Origin: Roseospira marina
GTDB taxonomy: Bacteria; Pseudomonadota; Alphaproteobacteria; Rhodospirillales; Rhodospirillaceae
Reading direction: 5' to 3'
NCBI RefSeq assembly: GCF_014197855.1
Contig: NZ_JACIGJ010000022.1
Location: forward strand, 1 to 48,563
DNA length: 48,563 nucleotides
The notes below the pieces were generated by a model. That model saw only the letters and a program-made list of their open reading frames with translations. It ran no database searches and was not told the DNA's origin. The first letter of the stretch is position 1. Every line of letters begins with the position of its first letter. The position numbers were made by a program, and so were the translations under genes. Shown one piece after another: positions 13,163-22,357 of this stretch.

Positions 13163-13624
13163 GCCGTGGGAGGGCGCTGGTGTTCGAACGACCGGACGCA
13201 GGCGGACATCGGCACCGGGGTCGGGCGCGAAACACGCCGCCGCGCGGCGCGCACTGTATGGGCTGACCGGGGCCGGGTCAACCTCGTCGCCGTGCCGTAC
13301 GGCACATGGCACACGGCAGGCGGCATGGGGCACGGGGCCCAACGTGCCGGACGGGAATGCGAGGTCTCGCCGAGCGGATCGGGAGCCGGTGTGCCCGAGC
13401 CCTCCGTCGCGCATCCCGCCCGGCTCGATCGCCCCGCGATACGTGTCCGAACGGTGGCGGCGGGGGCGGCGTCGGCGGCGGGAGCGGGCTGGAGGGGGGC
13501 AGCCTGGGCGCTAGCCACACCGGGACGCCTCTGCTAGCGTCGGGACCCGGTGATCCTGCGTTTTGGCTCTGGCGACATCGGTTGCGCGGTCCCAGGGCGA
13601 CCAACGAGAGAAGTGGGCCGCGCC
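13163..13624. other. gene-free gap between tRNA-Lys and sulfotransferase gene
   Basis: About 460 bases without a convincing gene. Several frames are open but overlap each other, lack codon bias and lack ribosome sites. I see no repeat or clear promoter; the upstream part should hold the tRNA promoter (minus strand) and the right part that of the sulfotransferase gene. Confidence 0.5.
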
Positions 13625-14479
13625 ATGCAGAGCACAATCGTTCGCGAGTACATGGACCTCGCCTCCAACGTCACCTACTGGGGGCGGCGTTTGGCGTTCG
13701 ACGCCCCCAAGCTTGCGGGCCGTGGCCTGGGCGCGTTTGTTCGGACACACGTGCGCGTTGGGGCGGGGGCCTCACCCGACGGCGACACGCAGATCCTTGT
13801 CGGCACGCACCACAAGGTCCTGACCGTCTTCTTCAACCGGACCTTCCGGACGTTCGGCTTCCTGACCAATCGGCGGGTGTCGAGCGGGACGGGGGACGCC
13901 CTGCGCCTGGATGCGGACATCATCCTGGACCACCACGCCTATTTCCGGGGCTTTCAGCCTGGGCGGCCGTTTCGTGGCCTTCATGTGATCCGCGATCCCC
14001 GGGATGTGCTGGTGTCCTCGGCGAACTATCACCTGAAATCGGCGGAGGGCTGGCTGCATGTGCGCCGGCCGGAGTTCGGCGACCAGACCTATCAGGAGCA
14101 TATCCGCAGCCTGCCGACGATGGAGGCCCGACTCCTCTTTGAGATCGACCATGCGTCGGGCGAGACGATTCGCGACATGCACTCGTGGTATGAGGGCCGG
14201 CCGGGCTTCCGCGAGCTGCGCTACGAGGACCTTGTAACGGAGCGCGCCGTGGCCGAGTTTTCACAGGCCGTGGCGGACTGGCCCCTGTCCGACAAGGATC
14301 GGGACCTGCTGATCGCCGTGTTCGACTACTTCTCGATCCGGGGCCGGGGCAGCCGGCGGAACGCCCACATCCGCAACCCGTCGCCCGGCCAGTGGCGGCA
14401 GCATTTCACGCCCCCCGTGCTCGCGCGCTTTACGGAGGCCTTCGGTCCCGTCGTCGAGGATCTGGGCTACACGTGGTAA
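13625..14479 (+). CDS. sulfotransferase-domain protein
   Basis: A 284-residue protein resembling bacterial sulfotransferases that transfer sulfate from PAPS. VGTHHKVLTVFFNRTFRTF is the counterpart of the 5'-phosphosulfate loop, although the usual lysine-Ser/Gly-Thr loop is modified. LHVIRDPRDVLVSSANYH is a good 3'-phosphate-binding segment with the RDPRD signature. ELRYEDLV is also typical of the family. The C-terminus (HIRNPSPGQWRQHFTP) fits the PAPS-binding RxGxxGxW-like motif in degenerate form. The substrate is unknown. ATG 13625 is used, as the region upstream lacks similarity. It is monocistronic beside the prophage target site. Confidence 0.72.
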   Translation: MQSTIVREYMDLASNVTYWGRRLAFDAPKLAGRGLGAFVRTHVRVGAGASPDGDTQILVGTHHKVLTVFFNRTFRTFGFLTNRRVSSGTGDALRLDADIILDHHAYFRGFQPGRPFRGLHVIRDPRDVLVSSANYHLKSAEGWLHVRRPEFGDQTYQEHIRSLPTMEARLLFEIDHASGETIRDMHSWYEGRPGFRELRYEDLVTERAVAEFSQAVADWPLSDKDRDLLIAVFDYFSIRGRGSRRNAHIRNPSPGQWRQHFTPPVLARFTEAFGPVVEDLGYTW

Positions 14480-14482
14480 CGA

Positions 14483-14511
14483 AAACCGCCGCCGGTGCGC
14501 GGGGGCGGTTT
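14483..14511. terminator. hairpin between convergent sulfotransferase and pqiC genes
   Basis: AAACCGCC (14483-14490) pairs with GGCGGTTT (14504-14511) around a 13-base GC-rich loop, four bases after the sulfotransferase stop. The flanking A and T residues allow some function in both directions. The rest of the gap up to 14595 shows nothing else. Confidence 0.5.
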
Positions 14512-14595
14512 GGTGACGAGGATCCGGGATCGCAGGGGACTGTAGCCGGCGGAGGACTGCAAAGAGGTGTTGATCGGACGTCCGGGGCCGCGCCG

Positions 14596-15261
14596 TCAGG
14601 ACGGAGCGGCGGGCTCCGGCACAGGCGCGGCGCCACCGCACACGTCCGGCGCGCCCTCGACGGTCCGGCGCAGGCTGTCGCTGATGTGGGCCGCCAGTCG
14701 GCGGCTCACCGTGGCCAGGGCATCGGCGGCGGCGGCCGCGTCCGCGCTGTCGAGCGGCTGGCTCCCCGTCCAGCGGCAGATATGGACCGTGTCGTCGGAC
14801 AGGGACCGCAGCGTCCACGAGCCCGCCACGGCGGCGGCGGCCCCCGGAACAGCGTCGAACCGCTCGATCCGAATCGCCAGCCGGTAGCGGGGCAGTGCCG
14901 TCGCGTCCGCCGGCACCGGGGCCTGATAGGTGTCCGTGGCCCGCACCGTCCGCCACAGGTCGTCCGCGACCACCTGCTTCATGTCGTCCGCCACGGGGGC
15001 CAGCCAACGGTCCGTCTGCAGGACGGTGATCTGACCGTTCCGGTCTTTCAGCACGAGGTTGTCACGGGCCGCGCCCTCGGGCACGACAACGGGAAGGATC
15101 TGGACCAGAACCTGGGCCGCGGCGACCGAATCCGGACCGGTCTCGGCGGGAACGGACTGCGACAGCGTGTGATAGCGGACCGGCGGCGAGGTCACGCAGG
15201 CGGCCAGCATGGACAGACCCAGGATCACGGGGATGATGCGGCGAAGGACGAGAGCGGTCAT
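14596..15261 (-). CDS. pqiC: PqiC-like outer-membrane lipoprotein of the Pqi transport system
   Basis: A 221-residue lipoprotein (ABC-transport auxiliary/PqiC family). The start MTALVLRRIIPVILGLSMLAAC gives a signal peptide with lipobox LAAC, so Cys22 would be lipidated. Further marks are YHTLSQ after the Cys and a DDLWRTVRATDTYQAP region. In E. coli PqiC sits in the outer membrane and docks the PqiB tube. The ATG at 15261 is chosen because it puts the signal peptide at the N-terminus; an upstream GTG-type extension would bury it. It is the last gene of pqiA-pqiA-pqiB-pqiC, separated from pqiB by 159 bases that hold a large palindrome. Confidence 0.8.
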   Translation of the reverse strand: MTALVLRRIIPVILGLSMLAACVTSPPVRYHTLSQSVPAETGPDSVAAAQVLVQILPVVVPEGAARDNLVLKDRNGQITVLQTDRWLAPVADDMKQVVADDLWRTVRATDTYQAPVPADATALPRYRLAIRIERFDAVPGAAAAVAGSWTLRSLSDDTVHICRWTGSQPLDSADAAAAADALATVSRRLAAHISDSLRRTVEGAPDVCGGAAPVPEPAAPS

Positions 15262-15383
15262 GACATACACATAGGCAGTGGCCGGGACGAACCAATGCCT
15301 CACCATATACGAGGCGGCGCTGCGCAGGACTCATCGCCGCCGTGTTATTTCGCGCCATGCGGCGCGGCGGCCGGTCGGCCTTG

Positions 15384-15418
15384 CCCGTCTGCGGTGCGAT
15401 GATCGCACCGCAGACGGG
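15384..15418. repeat. perfect 35-bp palindrome between pqiB and pqiC
   Basis: Arms CCCGTCTGCGGTGCGAT (15384-15400) and its exact complement (15402-15418) flank one G. On the minus strand it starts three bases after the pqiB stop. It is followed by CAAGGCC and no T-run in that direction; a short TTTT follows only on the plus strand. It may lower pqiC expression, stabilise the upstream message or bind a protein. Confidence 0.9.
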
Positions 15419-15420
15419 TT

Positions 15421-17136
15421 TTACCGGTCCGAGGGCCGGCCCGTCAGCAGGGCCTCGGGATTGCGTTCCAGGCTGTCGGTCAGAGCCTTGAGCGAGCGGG
15501 CGGCTTCGGTGACCGCGCGCAGGGCCTGACGGGCCTCCTGCTGCAACGGTGAGTCCCCCGCCATGCTATCGTCGATCCCCCGAAGCGTCTGGGTCGCCGT
15601 GCGCCCCGCCCGCACCACTTCCGGCAGGACGGCGGTGTTCACCGTCTCCGCCAGTGTCTGCAGCCGGGTGACGGTGGCGGTCAGCCCGGTCAGGACGGAT
15701 TGCACCTCCGGCATCGTGTCGCGGTCGACCTGGTCCGCCACGCTTTCCAGCCGTGTCAGGGTGCCCTTCGCCGCCGTCAAGACGCCGTGGACATCCTCCG
15801 CCAGCGTGTCGAACGGAATCTGCGACAGTTTTTGCAGGACGGCCTGTGCCTGCTGCTGGAGTGCCTGCAGATCGCCGGGGACGGTCGGCAGTTCCGGCGG
15901 GCTCTGGTCCGCATCGAACCGGGCCGGTGCCGCCTCCGGGAAGACGTCCAGGGCGACATACAGCCGTCCGGTGAACAGGTTGCCCGAGCGCAATTGGGCG
16001 CGAAGCCCACGGTCGACCAGTTCGGACAGCATCGCCAGACGCGCCTCTGGCGTGGAGTCGCGTGAAAACGTCGCGATGGCGCCGCCCAGGCGCTGGGGAT
16101 AGGTGTCCACCACCACCCGTGACGTGAAGGTCGCGCGCGCGTCGTTGTAGACGATATCCATGGACCGGATTCGGCCGATATCCACCCCCCGGAAGTCCAC
16201 CGGCGCGCCGACGGACAGCCCCCGAATGCTCTCGTCGAAGTGCAGCACCAGCGTTTGCGGATCGCTGTCCGTCGCCTTCATCGCCTCGGTGTGATCGGAC
16301 GCCAGGGTAAACGTGTGGCCCTCCTCGGCGGGATCGGCCGGTGGGGCGCCGTCCGGGGCCTCGAACGCCACGCCCCCAAGCATCACGGTGGCGATGGACT
16401 GGGTTTGCAGCGTCACGCCGGACGCATCCATCCGGAGGTCGATGCCGCTGGCGTGCCAGAACCGAGTGTCGAGGGTCACGAAGCGATCGTAGGGCGCTTT
16501 CACGAACACCCCGAGCTGAAGGCGCGGCCGGTCCGGTTCCAGTGAAAACCGCTCGACCTGCCCCACCTGGATGCCCCGGAAATACACCGGCGACCCGATG
16601 TCGAGCGAGCCGAGCTCGTCCGCGTGCAGCACGTAGCGACGGCCCGGCACGTCGGAGGGCACGACGGGCGGATCCTCCTCGCCCGTGAACGTGGTCACGC
16701 GCGAGTCGCCATTGCCCGGATCGACGGCGATATAGGACCCGGACAGCAGGGTCCCGATCCCGGAAATGCCCGAGCCCGCGAAGCGCGGGCGCACCACCCA
16801 GAACCGCGTGCCCTCGACGGCAAAGGATTCGGCTTCCTTCACCAGATCGATGGTGGCCACCACGCGCGAACGGTCCTCGCTGAGACCAACGTCGGTGACG
16901 CTGCCGATGTCGACGTCGCGGTAGGTGACCTTGGTGGTGCCGGCCTCGATCCCTTCGGCGGAGGCGAAGGAGACCGTGATGGTCGGGCCGCGCGCGGCCA
17001 GAACGTTGAACAGCAGCCCCAGGCCGATGAGGGCGGCGACCAGCGGAATGCCCCAGACTAGCGACGGCCGCCAGCGCCGGGTCTGGACGATCTCGGGCTC
17101 GGTCGGGCGGGGGCTGGTGGCGGCGTCATCGGGCAT
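15421..17136 (-). CDS. pqiB: PqiB, MCE-domain intermembrane lipid transport protein
   Basis: A 571-residue MlaD/MCE protein. After a cytoplasmic N-terminus comes one membrane helix (SLVWGIPLVAALIGLGLLF). Three MCE domains follow, recognisable by the recurrent V-x-YRG/DVDIGSV-like strand: VTYRDVDIGSVTDVGL, VYFRGIQVGQVERFSL and VDFRGVDIGRIRSMDI. A long helical segment rich in Leu, Thr and Ala after about residue 420 would form the tube seen in E. coli PqiB. The protein bridges the periplasm for lipid movement. ATG 17136 lies inside the end of the preceding pqiA gene, an 11-base overlap, which supports coupling. The length is close to the E. coli protein. Confidence 0.88.
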   Translation of the reverse strand: MPDDAATSPRPTEPEIVQTRRWRPSLVWGIPLVAALIGLGLLFNVLAARGPTITVSFASAEGIEAGTTKVTYRDVDIGSVTDVGLSEDRSRVVATIDLVKEAESFAVEGTRFWVVRPRFAGSGISGIGTLLSGSYIAVDPGNGDSRVTTFTGEEDPPVVPSDVPGRRYVLHADELGSLDIGSPVYFRGIQVGQVERFSLEPDRPRLQLGVFVKAPYDRFVTLDTRFWHASGIDLRMDASGVTLQTQSIATVMLGGVAFEAPDGAPPADPAEEGHTFTLASDHTEAMKATDSDPQTLVLHFDESIRGLSVGAPVDFRGVDIGRIRSMDIVYNDARATFTSRVVVDTYPQRLGGAIATFSRDSTPEARLAMLSELVDRGLRAQLRSGNLFTGRLYVALDVFPEAAPARFDADQSPPELPTVPGDLQALQQQAQAVLQKLSQIPFDTLAEDVHGVLTAAKGTLTRLESVADQVDRDTMPEVQSVLTGLTATVTRLQTLAETVNTAVLPEVVRAGRTATQTLRGIDDSMAGDSPLQQEARQALRAVTEAARSLKALTDSLERNPEALLTGRPSDR

Positions 17137-17764
17137 CGTCGGAGCGTCCGTGATGGTCCCACAGCAGGCGGGGATCGAAACTGTGCGCGGCCAGCATGCT
17201 GAGCACGACCATGGCGCCGAAGGCCGCCGCGCCCGGACCGGCGGTGATCGTGGCAAAGGACCGGAACTGCACCATGCCGGCCATCAGGGCTACGACGAAC
17301 ACGTCCAGCATGGACCAGCGGCCGATCAACTCGACCACGCTGTACAGGCGGCCCAGTGGGTGCGCGTCGGCGCGGAAGGGCTTGCGCGCCCGCCACGCCA
17401 GGAACGCCAGGGCGACGATTTTGGTTATGGGCACGACCACGCTCACCGTGAAGATGAGAACCGCGAGTTCGGGGGAGCCCGAGGTCCAGAAGTAGGCCAC
17501 GCCGCTGATGATGGTGTTGTCGGAGGTGTGGAACAGGGTCGACGTCCGCATCACCGGCAGCAGGTTCGCCGGAATGTACAGAATGGCGGCGGCGATCAGA
17601 AAGGCCCAGGTGCGCGCCAGGCTGTCGGCCTTGCGGGCGTGGACGGCCGCGCCGCAGCGCGGGCAGCGCACGGGGGCGCGATCATCGCCCATTCCGTCCC
17701 CGGGGGCGTGACACACCGTGCGGCAGACCAGGCACACGCGCAGGCCGGCGGTCAGGGCCTTCAT
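17126..17764 (-). CDS. pqiA: PqiA-like membrane protein (second half-size copy)
   Basis: A 212-residue integral membrane protein of the paraquat-inducible A family. It starts with a rubredoxin-like Cys motif (VCLVCRTVCH, then VRCPRCGAAVH), followed by four predicted membrane helices beginning TWAFLIAAAILYIPANLLPV. The IGRWSMLDVFVVALMAGMVQ stretch is characteristic of the family. In E. coli PqiA is one 417-residue protein with two such halves; here the halves are separate genes. It begins four bases inside the end of its partner and overlaps pqiB. Confidence 0.85.
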   Translation of the reverse strand: MKALTAGLRVCLVCRTVCHAPGDGMGDDRAPVRCPRCGAAVHARKADSLARTWAFLIAAAILYIPANLLPVMRTSTLFHTSDNTIISGVAYFWTSGSPELAVLIFTVSVVVPITKIVALAFLAWRARKPFRADAHPLGRLYSVVELIGRWSMLDVFVVALMAGMVQFRSFATITAGPGAAAFGAMVVLSMLAAHSFDPRLLWDHHGRSDDAR

Positions 17765-18402
17765 CGGGCGGCCTCCTGGTGGGGGACGGGCCGCCACAGC
17801 ACGCGCAGGTCATAGGACAGGATGGCCGCCAGCAGGACCGTCAGCGCAATGAACGCCCACAAGGCCACCCCCGGAACCACATCGGCCATCCTGGACAGCT
17901 TGATGAGGGAGACGAGCACCCCCAGCATCAGAACCTCGATCATCCCCCAGGGCCGCACAGCCTGGAGCGCGCGCAGCAGCGGCGCATACAGGGCCGGACG
18001 CCGCCCCGTCGTGACCGACAGCAGCAGCACGAACAGGGCCAGCAGGTCGAACAGCGGGAACAGCCAGGCGGTCAGGAACACCAGGACGGCGGCGGGTTCC
18101 TGCCCCTCCGTCCAGAGCGCGGCCACGCTGCCGAGCAGGGTCGCCTCGCTGAGGATCCCCTGCGCTCGGAGCACCAGGATCGGAAACGTGTTGGCGACGA
18201 CGAAGGCGATCAGCGCCGCCGTTACGATGGCCAGCATGTGATCGGGCCGGCGGCGCGGCCTGCGGTACAGGGTCGTGCCGCACCGGGTGCACCGGGCGCG
18301 TTCCCCGGGCCGCACGGCGCGGCGGACATGCAATTCGTCACACTCGGGACACGCGGCGAGGTCCGCCTCGGTTCCGTCCCCTTCGGCCGCCACTGGGGTC
18401 AT
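17761..18402 (-). CDS. pqiA: PqiA-like membrane protein (first half-size copy)
   Basis: A 213-residue protein homologous to the N-terminal half of PqiA. It has the zinc-ribbon-like LAACPECDELHVRRAV and ARCTRCGTTLYR, then four membrane helices starting MLAIVTAALIAFVVANTFPI, and the family segment VRPWGMIEVLMLGVLVSLIK. It is the first gene of the operon. ATG 18402 is used; a GTG two codons upstream is equally possible. PqiA is the inner-membrane partner of PqiB in lipid transport and membrane stress resistance. Confidence 0.85.
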   Translation of the reverse strand: MTPVAAEGDGTEADLAACPECDELHVRRAVRPGERARCTRCGTTLYRRPRRRPDHMLAIVTAALIAFVVANTFPILVLRAQGILSEATLLGSVAALWTEGQEPAAVLVFLTAWLFPLFDLLALFVLLLSVTTGRRPALYAPLLRALQAVRPWGMIEVLMLGVLVSLIKLSRMADVVPGVALWAFIALTVLLAAILSYDLRVLWRPVPHQEAAR

Positions 18403-18423
18403 CCGCACCTCATGTCGCGCTCA

Positions 18424-18502
18424 AGCATCTGGCGGGATCCAGATGCTCCACAAAATGCTTTAGGTGAGGACGACGGCGGCCCGTTCCAAGCCGCCGTCGT
18501 CC
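18424..18502. terminator. two hairpins between betT and pqiA genes
   Basis: A 13-bp perfect stem, GGACGACGGCGGC (18468-18480) with its complement at 18490-18502, lies about 40 bases after the betT stop in transcript direction and is its likely terminator, although no T-run follows. A second 9-bp stem, AGCATCTGG (18424-18432) with its complement at 18439-18447, lies about 20 bases before the first pqiA start and could be an operator or a leader structure. Confidence 0.55.
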
Positions 18503-18545
18503 CCGTCGCTTACATCATGCGCGTTCCTGAGGCTGGGCGCACGGC

Positions 18546-20513
18546 CTACCGCGTCAGGTGCAGGAACTGCACGTGCTTCTGGTACTGCGACAGGATGTCG
18601 CCGATGATCTGCTCGCGGGTGTAGCCGAACACGTCGTAGTTCTGGCTGCCCTCCGACAGGTAGACCTCCGCCCGGCAGTACTGGTCGTTCGGATTGCGAT
18701 CGGTCCGCTGCGGCCCGTTGGCGAAGGCGTAGTCCTCCGAGGCCTCGTACATCGTGGGTTTGACGGCGTAGAGGAAGTCCTGTTCCGCGCCGTGGTGGAT
18801 GGTCAGCGCGGCTTCGCCGCCCTCCAGGCGCACCTCGGCCTCCAGGCGTCCCAGCCGCCGGGTTTCCTCGGCCACGTCCTCCATGGCCCCGTACACCGTG
18901 TTGTGCAGAAAGGCCTCGATCCGGCCGGGCTGCGGCTGGTGCACGATGTTCGCCAGCCAGCGCCGCCAGTCGACCTCGGCGCCCCGGATCTGCACGGCGC
19001 TGGACAGGTGGAAGGACTGGCGCCGCGCGGCCTCGATCCGCAGACTTTTCAGCAGCGCGTAGCAGACCAGCAGCATGATGAACGTGAACGGCAGCGCGGC
19101 CGTGATGGAGGCGGTTTGGAGGGCTTTCAGTCCGCCGGCCAGCAGCAGGGCGGCGGCCACCAGCCCCTCGGTCAGCGCCCACATGGTCCGCTGCCAGACC
19201 GGTGATTTTTCGGCGCCGCCGGACGTGATGATGTCGATGACCAGCGAGCCGGAGTCCGATGAGGTGACGAAGAACGTCACCACCAGCACCGTCGCCAGCA
19301 CCGAGGAGATCGAGGCGAACGGCAGTTGTTCCAGGAAGGTGAACAGCGCCAGCGGAACATTGTCGTCCACGGCCTGCGCGATGGCACCGGCGGCGGCGCC
19401 CTGGTCCAGGCTGATCGCCCCGTTGCCGAAGAAGCTCAGCCAGATGAAGGTGAAACCCACCGGCACCAGCAGCACGCCGACCACGAACTCACGGATGGTG
19501 CGGCCCCGGGAGACGCGGGCGATGAACATGCCGACGAACGGCGACCACGCGATCCACCACGCCCAGTAGAACAGCGTCCAACCGCCGATCCATGCGTTCG
19601 GCTCGTAGGCGTACAGGGTGAAGGTCTTGCTGACGACCTCGGACAGATACGCGCCCGTGTTCTGCACCGTGACCTTCAGCAGGAACAGCGTCGGCCCAGC
19701 CAGCAGCACGAAGGCGAGCAGAATAAGCGCCAGAATCAGATTCAGGTTGGACAGCCGTTTAATGCCCGCGTCCAGCCCGGCGACCACGGAGGCGGTCGCC
19801 ATCAGGGTGATGACCGCGATCAGGATCAACTGGACGCCCGTGGTCTCGGGCACCCCGAACAGATGCGCCAAGCCGGCGTTGACCTGCAACACGCCCAGGC
19901 CGAGCGAGGTCGCCACGCCGAACATGGTGCCCAGCACGGCGAAGATGTCGGCGGCATGGCCGATGGGACCGTGGATGCGGTCGCCGATCAGAGGGTGCAG
20001 GGCGGAGCGGATGGTCAGGGGCAGATTTTGCCGGAACGCGTAGTAGGCCAGCGCCAGACCGATCACGGCGTAGATGGCCCAGGCGTGGATGCCCCAGTGA
20101 AAGAAGGTAATCTTCATCGCCTCGCGGGCGGCCTCCATGTCGCCGCCGGCCCCGGTGGGGGGCGACATGAAGTGCATCATCGGCTCGGCCACGCCGAAGA
20201 ACATCAGCCCGATGCCCATACCGGCGCTGAACAGCATCGCGAACCAGGAGACATAGCTGTAGTCGGGCCGTGAATCGTCCGGTCCCAGGCGGACCTGACC
20301 GTGGGCGGACACCGCAAGCCCCAGCGCGAAGACGACGAAGATCGCGACCGCAAGCATGTAGAACCAGCCGAAGGTGTCGACGATCCAGTTCTGAACGGCG
20401 GTGAAGGTATCGCTGGCGGTGTCGGGAAACGCCACGCCGAAGATGACGAACGCGAGTGTCAGGCCGGCCGAGCCCAGAAAGACCGGAGGGTTTATGGTAG
20501 CGGGTATGCGCAT
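18546..20513 (-). CDS. betT: BCCT-family betaine/choline transporter (BetT-like)
   Basis: A 655-residue protein with twelve predicted membrane helices and the BCCT signature FYWAWWIAWSPFVGMFIARV in helix 8. The glycine-rich MLFSAGMGIGLMFFGVAEP motif in helix 3 and FFVTSSDSGSLVI further on are diagnostic. The last about 150 residues form a cytoplasmic domain, as in long BetT proteins that sense osmolarity. It would import choline or betaine with sodium or protons for osmoprotection. It is transcribed alone; the 479-base gap upstream should hold its promoter. The exact substrate cannot be read from the sequence. Confidence 0.88.
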   Translation of the reverse strand: MRIPATINPPVFLGSAGLTLAFVIFGVAFPDTASDTFTAVQNWIVDTFGWFYMLAVAIFVVFALGLAVSAHGQVRLGPDDSRPDYSYVSWFAMLFSAGMGIGLMFFGVAEPMMHFMSPPTGAGGDMEAAREAMKITFFHWGIHAWAIYAVIGLALAYYAFRQNLPLTIRSALHPLIGDRIHGPIGHAADIFAVLGTMFGVATSLGLGVLQVNAGLAHLFGVPETTGVQLILIAVITLMATASVVAGLDAGIKRLSNLNLILALILLAFVLLAGPTLFLLKVTVQNTGAYLSEVVSKTFTLYAYEPNAWIGGWTLFYWAWWIAWSPFVGMFIARVSRGRTIREFVVGVLLVPVGFTFIWLSFFGNGAISLDQGAAAGAIAQAVDDNVPLALFTFLEQLPFASISSVLATVLVVTFFVTSSDSGSLVIDIITSGGAEKSPVWQRTMWALTEGLVAAALLLAGGLKALQTASITAALPFTFIMLLVCYALLKSLRIEAARRQSFHLSSAVQIRGAEVDWRRWLANIVHQPQPGRIEAFLHNTVYGAMEDVAEETRRLGRLEAEVRLEGGEAALTIHHGAEQDFLYAVKPTMYEASEDYAFANGPQRTDRNPNDQYCRAEVYLSEGSQNYDVFGYTREQIIGDILSQYQKHVQFLHLTR

Positions 20514-20992
20514 GGCTGGCTCTCTCAGGATCGAGGGTCTGACCGGCGTGTCCGGCCCGCAGACAGGATGGGGACCTCAGGAGGCGGCCGGCGCGGACGG
20601 CCGGCCGGAACCGGATGCAGCGGGGACCCGCCGCCGACGCGACCTGGAGCACGGTCGCGAGGCGGATGCGTCATCCGGTCACGGGCCGCGGGGCCGATCC
20701 CCCCTGATTCGTGGAAAGAGGCAGCCTAGAGAGTTCCGCCTGGATTGTCACCTGCGGCTACTCCAGATGGGATCAATTCGGCCGAAAGGGGCCTAAGAAA
20801 CGAGCAATGCGTGTTTGCGCCCTGTGTCTCCAGGGGTATCGACGGCGCCTCCCGTCCATGCGGGCGTGGGGTGCCCCCCGTGGGGTGCCCCCTATGGTTC
20901 GCGTGCAGGCGGCCCCGAAGGCGCTTTCGGACTCAAATCGCCCCGCGTGCCCGACCGTCCCCGGCCGGACGTGTCGCAGGGGGCCCCGCCGG
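20514..20992. other. gap upstream of betT with a small tandem duplication
   Basis: No gene is supported. A GTGGGGTGCCCCC unit occurs twice in tandem at 20866-20892, and each copy can fold as GGGG-TG-CCCC. It lies about 100 bases beyond the cytochrome c stop in transcript direction and may act in termination. No clear promoter boxes for betT stand out in this GC-rich stretch. Confidence 0.35.
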
Positions 20993-22336
20993 TCAGCGCA
21001 TTTGCAGGATGATGACCTCCCCGCTGGCGGCGTCGGTGTCTTCGCGCAGTTCGGCGACCGCTTCCGCCGACACGGGGCCGCCGGTGTTGCCCCAGGCGGC
21101 GCGCACGAAGGTCAGGACCTCCGCGATTTCGTGATCGGACAGCTTCGCCCGCAGCGCCGGCATCCGGTAGATATCGGGAATGCCCTTGGCCACCGCGCGT
21201 CCGGCCCCGTTCAGCGTCAGGTTGATCGCCGAGGCCGGTTCGGACGACAGCAGGGAACTCGCCCCCGCGAGGGACGGGATCCAGGGGCCGCGTCCGCGCC
21301 CGTCCGTGCCGTGGCAGAACGAGCATTGCGCCATGTAGATCGCCGCGCCCGGCGCCTCCGGCGCCGTGCCGTTGGACAGGCGCTCGGCCGTGGCCGGGTC
21401 GTACTGCCAGGGCGGGCCGTCCCGGTCCGGATCGCCCGGCAGGGATTTCAGATAGTGGGCGATGGCGTGGAGGTCCGCATCCGTCAGGAACTGGGTGGAG
21501 TTGTTGAACGCATCCAGCATGGAGCCGAACACCACGCTGTGGCGGTTCCGGCCGTCCCGCAGATAGCCGATGATCTCGTTCTCGGTCCAGCGGCCGAGGC
21601 CGGTGTTCGGGTCGTTGCGCAGACTGGGGGCGTACCAGCCGTCAAGCAGCGCGCCCGACAGGAACGCGGTGTCGCTTTCGTCAAAGGCGACCTCCTGGAA
21701 GGCGAAGCCGCGCGGCGTGTGGCAGCTTCCGCAATGCCCGGGCCCCTGCACCAGATAGGCCCCCCGGTTCCACGCGTCATCGCGGTCCGGGCTTGGCTCA
21801 TAGGGGCCGTCGTCGGAGAACAGCAGGCTCCAGAACGCCAGCGGCCAGCGCATGTTCAGCGGCCACGCGATGGTGGTGGGCCGGTTGTCCTGCCGCACCG
21901 GCTTCACCTGGGTCATGAAGAAGTCGTACAGCGCCTCGACGTCGGCGTCGCTGAGGTTGGCGTAGGACGGGAACGGCATGGCCGGGTACAGGCGGTGCCC
22001 ATCGCGCGCGACCCCGCGCCGGACCGCGTTGTCGAACTCGGCCAGGGTGTAGGCGCCGATGCCGGTGTCGTCGTCGGGCGTGATGTTGGTGGTGTAGATC
22101 GTGCCCAGCGGCGAGCCCATGGCCCGGCCGCCCGCGAACGGCGCACCGTGCTCGGTGGTGTGGCAGGCGACGCAGTCGGCGAGACGGGCGGCGTATTCGC
22201 GTTGCTCCGGCGGCGTGGCGTGCGCCGCCGAGGCCGGACGGTCATCGAAGGGTGACGCGGGAATCCGGGCGGCGAACCACCAGAGCCCGGCGGCGGCGAC
22301 CCCGAGGATCGCCAGAACGGCTGTGAACCATCGCAC
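20993..22336 (-). CDS. tri-haem cytochrome c subunit of a molybdenum hydroxylase
   Basis: A 447-residue exported cytochrome with three haem-binding CxxCH motifs (CVACH, CGSCH, CSFCH) spaced over three domains, each with a downstream Met ligand candidate. The N-terminus MRWFTAVLAILGVAAAGLWW is a signal anchor. Proteins of this kind are electron acceptors of membrane-linked alcohol and aldehyde dehydrogenases and of isoquinoline oxidoreductase-like enzymes. It follows the two hydroxylase genes in the same direction and would pass electrons to the respiratory chain. The start is GTG 22336, with AAGGA upstream. Confidence 0.85.
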   Translation of the reverse strand: MRWFTAVLAILGVAAAGLWWFAARIPASPFDDRPASAAHATPPEQREYAARLADCVACHTTEHGAPFAGGRAMGSPLGTIYTTNITPDDDTGIGAYTLAEFDNAVRRGVARDGHRLYPAMPFPSYANLSDADVEALYDFFMTQVKPVRQDNRPTTIAWPLNMRWPLAFWSLLFSDDGPYEPSPDRDDAWNRGAYLVQGPGHCGSCHTPRGFAFQEVAFDESDTAFLSGALLDGWYAPSLRNDPNTGLGRWTENEIIGYLRDGRNRHSVVFGSMLDAFNNSTQFLTDADLHAIAHYLKSLPGDPDRDGPPWQYDPATAERLSNGTAPEAPGAAIYMAQCSFCHGTDGRGRGPWIPSLAGASSLLSSEPASAINLTLNGAGRAVAKGIPDIYRMPALRAKLSDHEIAEVLTFVRAAWGNTGGPVSAEAVAELREDTDAASGEVIILQMR

Positions 22337-22357
22337 GGTCGGTCATCCTTCTTCCGT

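Noticed and set aside
13163-13540. several overlapping open frames beside tRNA-Lys
   Set aside because: They run through or next to the tRNA, overlap in both strands and lack ribosome sites and family features.
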